Under the pieces are notes generated by a model. The model searched no databases. It saw only the letters and a list, made by a program, of their open reading frames with translations, and had not been told where the DNA came from. Positions 58,503 through 64,000 of a stretch of DNA of 64,000 bases are shown here, in pieces; the stretch's first letter is position 1, and each line of letters starts with the position of its first letter. The position numbers were made by a program, and so were the translations under genes. This DNA is from Pseudevernia furfuracea (lineage: Eukaryota; Ascomycota; Lecanoromycetes; Lecanorales; Parmeliaceae), in assembly GCA_022315425.1 (NCBI GenBank), contig JAIUPT010000019.1:620001-684000 (forward strand). The letters are read 5' to 3'.

Positions 58503-60141
58503 GCAACAACTAGGGATGTTGCTATCTATGTGGCGTTCTCGCTGGGGAATTCGATGGATGTTTGCGGCGCATGGGGGCATCATAAATGAATATAATACGG
58601 CAGTGATGAGCAGCACGAGTAAAGAAAGTTCCCTTTACGAAACACAAGAGTAATGAAATCAGCAACAGCATTTGGCTACAGTCGCAGTGATCTAGATGCG
58701 AACCAAGACTTGGGATATACAAGTAACTTTTATTGCAGTAGGCCTTAATAACAGAAGACTGTCGATTTGTCCTACGGCTCTATTGTCATCCGAGCTGTAA
58801 TGTGGTAGGAAGCTAACCGTGTTTGGTGTGTGTGCCTCGCTGTGGACCTGCATAATAACTACCTGTAAACGAACCCTATCTCCTACTTCATCACCCCTGC
58901 CACGTGGGGATCATAACCCTCGTTCCCGTTCACCGAAGAAATGAAAATTCCTATTTTTTATCTTTTGACATTCCACCAATCTTTCCCCCGTGCCCCCTAC
59001 TTATCTCCCCCGAAACAACGATCCACAATCCGCAAAAAGCCAGCATGCCGAAAAAAAAAACACCCACAACCGGCAACCAGCAGGGAGGGGCATACATGGG
59101 TCGGGTCGAGGTCTTCGCAGCATCTTTCCTACTTACCTAGCTTCGTCCTCACAACCACCCGTCATCGCCGCAGCAGTCCGCGCGGTCCAAAAGCCCCACG
59201 GAGACAACCAACCCCGGTCAACCTCCGCACACCACCTCCCGATTCCCCCGGATCCGGCAAAGTTTCATCGTTTCGTCGCAAATCGGAACAAAGCTGCGGA
59301 AGAACGGGAGACGGCCCCGCGCTCGCAAATAGCGCCTGTGACTGTTTTGGGCGGAGCGTTGAAAAGGGGGGGGTTAGGGGATGGGGTGTGTATGTAGGTC
59401 TTGTCAAGTGGAGGAAGGAGGAAGAAGAAGAAGAAGAAGTCTTGGTGGTGGGTTGAACTGGTCACAGCGGCAAGGGTTCCAGATTGATTGATCGTGCGGC
59501 GAGAGCGGGAGACATGCGGGGGGGAAGTTTTCTTATCCGATGATGGTAACGGCAAGATCGCTTGGTTAGTTAGTTGCACGGAGCCGGGGGGGTCTTTTTT
59601 TGGATTTAGTCATTCTCAAGGTCTCCGGGGGGGTCGAAATAATTAATCGATGTTTTGCGGGGATACCACAAACAAGACGGGGGGGCCCAGAATATGATAA
59701 CTTTCGGCTTGGTTTTTTTTTTGGTAGGGCGATGAATTGTGGAGACGCCCCCGAAAGAGTGTTGTGGAGCTTGGGGATCTAAGCGTTTGAAATCTACGGT
59801 TGACTTGGAAGTATTTGCCAGACAAGAACAACACCAAGTCGTTGGGAATGGGTCTTTGAATGGAGTCAACATAAGCCTTGGAAGATTTTGAATCCAACCA
59901 TTGATATCTTCTTCCTCACTAATAGTACAAATCCTGGGGTGGGAAGGCATGCCACGTCAATACCTCGCCTTCTGAGTAGTGCCGCCTGTTCGACCTATGA
60001 CAATCTTTATATGATTCCTGAAGCATGCAGACTAAGAATTGGATCATCCATTCGTGATCATTCTAGGACAAGACCATCTCAATACCTATAGACCGCTTTG
60101 CGCCTTGGGGGTAAAATGTCTTGGCATCCCCCACCAAAAAT
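58503..60141. other. Gene-free region with repeated G runs, left of the transposase
   Basis: About 1.6 kb. On the plus strand there are five runs of seven or eight G within 320 bases (59366-59373, 59518-59524, 59586-59592, 59627-59633, 59679-59685). The first belongs to a quadruplex-capable block (59366-59386). There is also a gaagaagaag stretch (59423-59440), an A run near 59050 and a T run near 59706. Open frames here are low-complexity and not supported as genes. The last 90 bases include the left copy of the 46-base direct repeat. Confidence 0.5.
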
Positions 60142-62164
60142 CTACATACATGGTATTGCTTCCAAATGCTCTTTCCAGCAAGCAATATGATTACATATCG
60201 CTATTCCACATAGTTGACAGCCATATATGCCTCTTGGAGTCTGCTGGGGTCTTTTCCTCTTACGTGGATCACGTGTTCTGACGGTATTGATAGACAATTC
60301 CATAAGTGGTTTTCTGGGCTTGACAAGCTTCTCCACTTTTCGCCCTGCATACAAGCAAACTACGCATCGTTTGGCTTTCTTTCCCATAGATTCTAGCCTA
60401 CCATGATCGCGCGCAGCTGCCGGATGTACTCGTGTCGATAGAGAGACCTTTTTTGAAGCAGGTTTAATACCAGAAAGTCGCTCCGAATTCTCGAATAGTT
60501 GATTAACAAGTTTGACACGGAACTCTCTATGACTATGGTGCTCCCAGGACTCAGCATGGGGTCTGTTCGGAGTACAATGAGCTATTTTATAGCTGTTGAC
60601 GACGGCGGTATCCAGTAGAAAATGCCACAGTGGCTTCCAGGTCTTGAAATGAACTCGTTGTGTATTGTAATAACACCGTAATTGATCCGCATTGTCAACC
60701 CCGTTCATATAATGATTATACATGTTAATGAACTCGGGAATAGGAAGCTCTTTTCGGGCCTGATCTCCAAATATAGCTCTAGAAGTACGTGCATTAGTGG
60801 CTGTTTTTGCTGGCCTTCGACGGAGACGTTTCACTGTTTTCTGGCCATTTGAGACAGTGGACATAAACAACACCACATTTTGGTCTTTCCAGCCAAATTG
60901 CATGACTTTTTCATCCTCTGATAGACTCCCATACAATTTGCCCCATTCCAGAGCCGAGTTCCACTTGGTTCTAAGCTCCAGAATCCTCTCTTCCAGGCCT
61001 CGGCGTGGCTCTACATGTTCCCGCTGTGCCTTGGTACCCTCCGTGGCCTCTAGATCCTCGCTTTTCGTAGTTGTGACACGCACAGTCCCAGCTGCTCCGA
61101 ATCCTTCATAATCAAGCTGTGAGAATAATCGACCTCCTGAGAATAGGTTGTCTAGCCATAGAATATGAGAATAATCTCTAGCAATACCGTCCTGAGTCAC
61201 CAAATCTAGAACAACAGCCTGAGTTCGATTGAAACCCAAGTCGTCAGTCCAATAATCGTCCAAATCCTGAGGCCCCTCGCCCTTATTCTGACCCTTGGCA
61301 TGATATATCCAATCTAATACATAGCCCTGATTGGCCAAGACCCAAATTTTGAAGCCCTCCGGTGTTGGCTTGTTGGGAATATTCACAATCTCCTTGGCAC
61401 GTCCCATAAATCGCTGTATTGTCTCATCAACAGCCAGATGTGTACCCATTTTCCAGTACTTCTTGAAGGCCTGTCGGAGAGTATCACTCAGGGGTTCCAA
61501 TTTGTCAAATATACTCTCCTTTTGGCCAGGGGATATGGGCTTTGAGACATGAAAAAATCTGTCTATTTGTTGCCACCTTTTCAAGCTAATGTGCTTCAAA
61601 ACCTGCTCATGAACAGCCCCCTTTAGAGGATCCGTATTCCAGAATTCTTTGATACCGGACTCCGCATGTAGGCCCATCCAAATGGACACCCCTAAGTAGG
61701 CTCGAAATTCTTTGACTGTGATGGGGAACCAAGTACGTGCCTCAGGCTTTTCTGGCCCTGAGTACAAGAAAGCGTACTCACTTGTATGCTGCACGAGTAC
61801 TTTTAGAGTCTCTTCGCTAAAAAACAAGCTGAAAATAGCATAGGGATTATTAGAAGCAATGGTAACTGGCAATTGACCCTGGCCATCAGAATATGGCTTG
61901 ATTTTCGTAGGGACGAACTTGGGCAATGGCCATGGCTTTGGGGGAGGTTCTTTTGGTACTTTGGTAGGCTTCGGATCCTTGCGCACATGGTCTAGATCAT
62001 TTGACACCTTATTTCGAGGCATGGTAGTCTTATTTGGTAGTGTTATTTGACTATTTGGCTTTCATCTCAAGTCTGGAAGACGCGTTGTTTTGGTAGTGGG
62101 GCTGTAAGGCTGAACCCCTGATCATTTTAGGACAAGACCATCTCAATACCTATAGACCGCTTTG
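60055..62164. repeat. 46-base direct repeats flanking the transposase gene
   Basis: Copies at 60055-60100 and 62119-62164 run in the same orientation (start tgatcatt, end gaccgctttg) and differ at one base (C versus T). They bracket the transposase coding region with 41 bases on the left and about 96 on the right. PiggyBac elements normally have inverted terminal repeats and a TTAA target duplication, and neither is obvious here. The pair may be a duplicated flank, an internal subterminal repeat, or the footprint of another event. Confidence 0.8.
60142..62022 (-). mobile_element. PiggyBac-type (DDE_Tnp_1_7) transposase, intact
   Basis: One uninterrupted open frame of 626 residues from ATG 62022 to a stop at 60142. 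It belongs to the piggyBac superfamily by its four conserved acidic positions: Asp199 (HLAVDETIQRFMG), Asp291 (ILWLDNLFSGG), and Asp443 with Asp446 (MNGVDNADQLR). Family blocks EFRAYLGVSIWMGLH and LKRWQQIDRFFHVS are also present. The C-terminus carries a Cys/His cluster (CVVCLYAG ... CQLCGIAICNHIACW), the expected zinc-binding domain that contacts the terminal repeats. The N-terminus is Lys/Pro-rich. The lack of stops or frameshifts in a fungus suggests recent arrival, selection, or host use. No introns are needed. It is flanked by 46-base direct repeats. Confidence 0.92.
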
Positions 62165-62259
62165 AGCCTCCATTGCAGACCGTGACATGAGACTTGGGAA
62201 CCATTTTCCCACATGACTGGTTCTCCAAAGCCTTCTCGTTTATTTTGCGCATATTCTGC

Positions 62260-63423
62260 TTAGTCCGAAGGCTTTGCGAGATCCTGACGGCTGATGCGGA
62301 AATCTTCTGAAAGATTTTGCTTGACTTCGTCCATACCTGTGCTAATGTCTTGAACGTCGTCGGCAGCGATAGCGTCGTCACAGCTAGAGCAAGTTTCTGA
62401 CGCTTCCTTCATACTGACAAAGAGAGCGTTAGTTTCCTGCTCAGGAGGTGGTATGTACTCTGGCCAGCTTCCATATCGAGCCTCGGCGGCTTCGTTCTTC
62501 ATTTGTCGGAGGACCCCCGCATTAACTTGAGAGCCACCTGGATCAGAACTAACGAGGTCTTGATGAGGGCACTCTACCGCTTCAGCTGTGTTTGTCCCTT
62601 GAGATTTGGTGAGGTATTGCCGTGGATGGAACTCGAGAAATAAAGCTTCATCGAACGGCCGGTAATCATGCTTCGCTCGAACATACTTAACGGAACTAAT
62701 TTTCGCGGGTCCTAGGGCAGGCTCTAACCCATCTCTCATCGCCATTCGTAATGTGTGATGGAAGTGCGGCCCACGGTACGCACAGGAGGGATGGCCTTCT
62801 ATAGGAATCTCAAATATCACAGTCTGAAATCCGATCAAGGTTTTCAATGCTTGGAAGTATGTTGTTGGTATGATCCGATGCGTGAATTTCGAGCATCCAT
62901 GGAACCTGATCCGCATAGTTTTCCGGAAGATTTCCACGCCTCCAAAGTCTTTGAGGATATCGAATCTGATATCAAAATCGTCCGGATACATATCAGTACT
63001 TCCTGGATGACGGTTTGTCTCCTCCCACCAAGTGCATTCAGTACTGTGCTGCCACATGTCCACCTCTAGCATTATGTTCATCATGCGATTCGTAGGCGCT
63101 TGGTTAAAGGACATCTTCTCCCAAAAGTGGAGACTCCAGCGAAATTCACTTTTTGAGAAGAAAACCTCCATAGCTTCGTAGCTCACGCGCTTTGAGACCC
63201 GGAAAAGTGCATGTCTTGGAGGTTCGTCTGTAAGGTGGTAGCCTCGGCGATAGCCAGAGGGAAGGACATAAAATTCTCCACCGATAGCATAGTCATAGAT
63301 TTGATCCTTAATTTCCCGAGGAAGATTCTCCAGGGCAATACTTGGCTTGGAATTGGTGTCGGGCACGAGGGACGTGTTTGGAGACGTCATTGTGAAAGTT
63401 CTTGGGTTGGTAGCAACAGTCAC
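62260..63423 (-). CDS. F-box/2EXR-like fungal protein of unknown function
   Basis: Open frame of 387 residues. Near residue 33 it has LENLPREIKDQIYDYAI, the pattern of fungal F-box-like or 2EXR domains that open many large lineage-specific families. It is followed by ALFRVSKRVSYEAMEVFFSK, also typical. The middle is a globular region with conserved-looking aromatic residues (WWEETNRHPG, PHFHHTLRMAMRDG). The tail is acidic with a Cys pair (SCDDAIAADD). If it is an F-box protein it would be a substrate adaptor of an SCF ubiquitin ligase; this is inferred only. The start could be ATG 63423 or the second Met 11 codons in. The right copy of the direct repeat next to the transposase lies about 95 bases beyond its stop. 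Confidence 0.75.
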   Translation of the reverse strand: MTVATNPRTFTMTSPNTSLVPDTNSKPSIALENLPREIKDQIYDYAIGGEFYVLPSGYRRGYHLTDEPPRHALFRVSKRVSYEAMEVFFSKSEFRWSLHFWEKMSFNQAPTNRMMNIMLEVDMWQHSTECTWWEETNRHPGSTDMYPDDFDIRFDILKDFGGVEIFRKTMRIRFHGCSKFTHRIIPTTYFQALKTLIGFQTVIFEIPIEGHPSCAYRGPHFHHTLRMAMRDGLEPALGPAKISSVKYVRAKHDYRPFDEALFLEFHPRQYLTKSQGTNTAEAVECPHQDLVSSDPGGSQVNAGVLRQMKNEAAEARYGSWPEYIPPPEQETNALFVSMKEASETCSSCDDAIAADDVQDISTGMDEVKQNLSEDFRISRQDLAKPSD

Positions 63424-64000
63424 CCTGGGTAGGTGAAAGCAAATTAGCTATTGTAATCTGGGGGAGAATGGCCTCGGAGTACTCACTGTGTTGATGAGGT
63501 ACTGCCAGGACGTGTATGGTATCTTGCTCAATGTCTTGTAATTGAGTCAGAGGAAGCTTACTTGATAGATATTGAGGAAAGGTGATGAGCGTCAGTATTA
63601 TCCCAGGGTAGCATGTGTTGTGGTCTATGGGTGTCGAGAAGCAGATCGGAACGATTGCATGCTCCACTAGGCCATGAAGTAGGGCTATTCTCTGTGTTAC
63701 CATGCATGTTCTGTTGTGTTAAGAATAATCCCTGTTTGAGAAAGGGAAAATGTTCCGTGTTAATCTCTGTCTTGTTTCTGGCAATGAATTCTTACACTAT
63801 CTATTCCAGCTTGTACTTACCAGATAGTACTGTTCTATTTCTCTCCTACCCCCAGATTATAAAGTCGTTACCGATGGACGCAACTCGAAAAGAAATCTGC
63901 CCTTCCTTCTCAAGATGCTATCGGTTCCGCCCATCGTCCAGCCCAGCACTCAAGATCCCCTTAGCCTGGAGGCAATGACCAATACTTGCTCTACAGTTTC
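63424..64000. other. Right edge of the window, no supported gene
   Basis: About 580 bases. It should include the promoter of the F-box-like gene. An open frame at 63613-63978 and its antisense show no domain, signal peptide or splice pattern. A gene beginning outside the window cannot be excluded. Confidence 0.4.

Noticed and set aside
58904..59456. Several overlapping plus-strand open frames near 59 kb
   Set aside because: Built from homopolymers and short repeats, in three competing frames, without domains or plausible splicing.
1..64000. CRISPR arrays, rRNA genes, polyketide or peptide synthetase clusters
   Set aside because: None of their signatures were seen on either strand. The window is ordinary fungal chromosomal sequence apart from the items listed.

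Overview
This is nuclear DNA from a filamentous ascomycete (Pezizomycotina). The genes are split by short introns (about 40-140 bases, mostly GT...AG). The families are typical of moulds: cell-wall alpha-1,3-glucan synthase, a Hob1-type BAR-SH3 protein, a vacuolar subtilisin, a Rom2-type Rho1 exchange factor and a fungal ferric reductase-like protein. There is no sign of bacterial, organellar or viral sequence. Most gene models below were built exon by exon, and nearly all close exactly in frame.

Layout. 156-1877 (-) is a Hob1-like BAR-SH3 protein. 1.9-5.9 kb is gene-poor and holds a MITE-like element inside a larger inverted repeat. 5961-14116 (+) is a complete alpha-1,3-glucan synthase. 14661-16972 (-) is a two-membrane-segment DUF3292-like protein, and 17365-25426 (-) is a giant BEACH/WD40 protein. 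The BEACH gene shares a 499-base divergent promoter with a vacuolar serine protease (25926-27509, +). 28459-33824 (+) is a DEP/RhoGEF/PH/CNH Rho1 exchange factor. Next come a small secreted-peptide precursor candidate (34976-35368, +) and the protein phosphatase 4 regulatory subunit 3 gene (36106-39231, +). 41216-44834 (+) is a Cid1/CutA-type nucleotidyltransferase, and 46002-47359 (+) is an SLC35F-type transporter with an odd splice acceptor. 47571-48331 (-) is a very GC-rich gene whose frame looks broken. 50524-51381 (+) is a GPI-anchored-type surface protein, 52018-53963 (+) an MFS transporter, 54134-55177 (-) a secreted feruloyl-esterase-like enzyme, and 55437-57398 (+) a ferric reductase-like flavocytochrome. 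57549-58502 (+) is an unrecognised protein. At the right end lie an intact piggyBac-type transposase (60142-62022, -) between 46-base direct repeats and an F-box/2EXR-like protein (62260-63423, -).

How the genes relate. There is no classical biosynthetic cluster. Several genes belong to cell-wall and surface biology: the glucan synthase, the Rho1 exchange factor that in yeast activates wall-integrity signalling, a BAR protein acting on membrane and actin, and a GPI-type protein. This may be coincidence.

The most unusual item is the candidate at 34976-35368. It has a signal peptide followed by a block of repeats with an exact 30-base period, each unit ending in [Y/H]-K-[K/R] or a close variant. 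This is the architecture of Kex2-processed repeat peptides (fungal RiPP or pheromone-like precursors). No UstYa-type (DUF3328) partner gene is visible in the window. Other notable items are the nested repeats at 2.1-2.65 kb, the missing AG acceptor in the transporter, the frame-broken GC-rich gene, and the direct repeats around the transposase.
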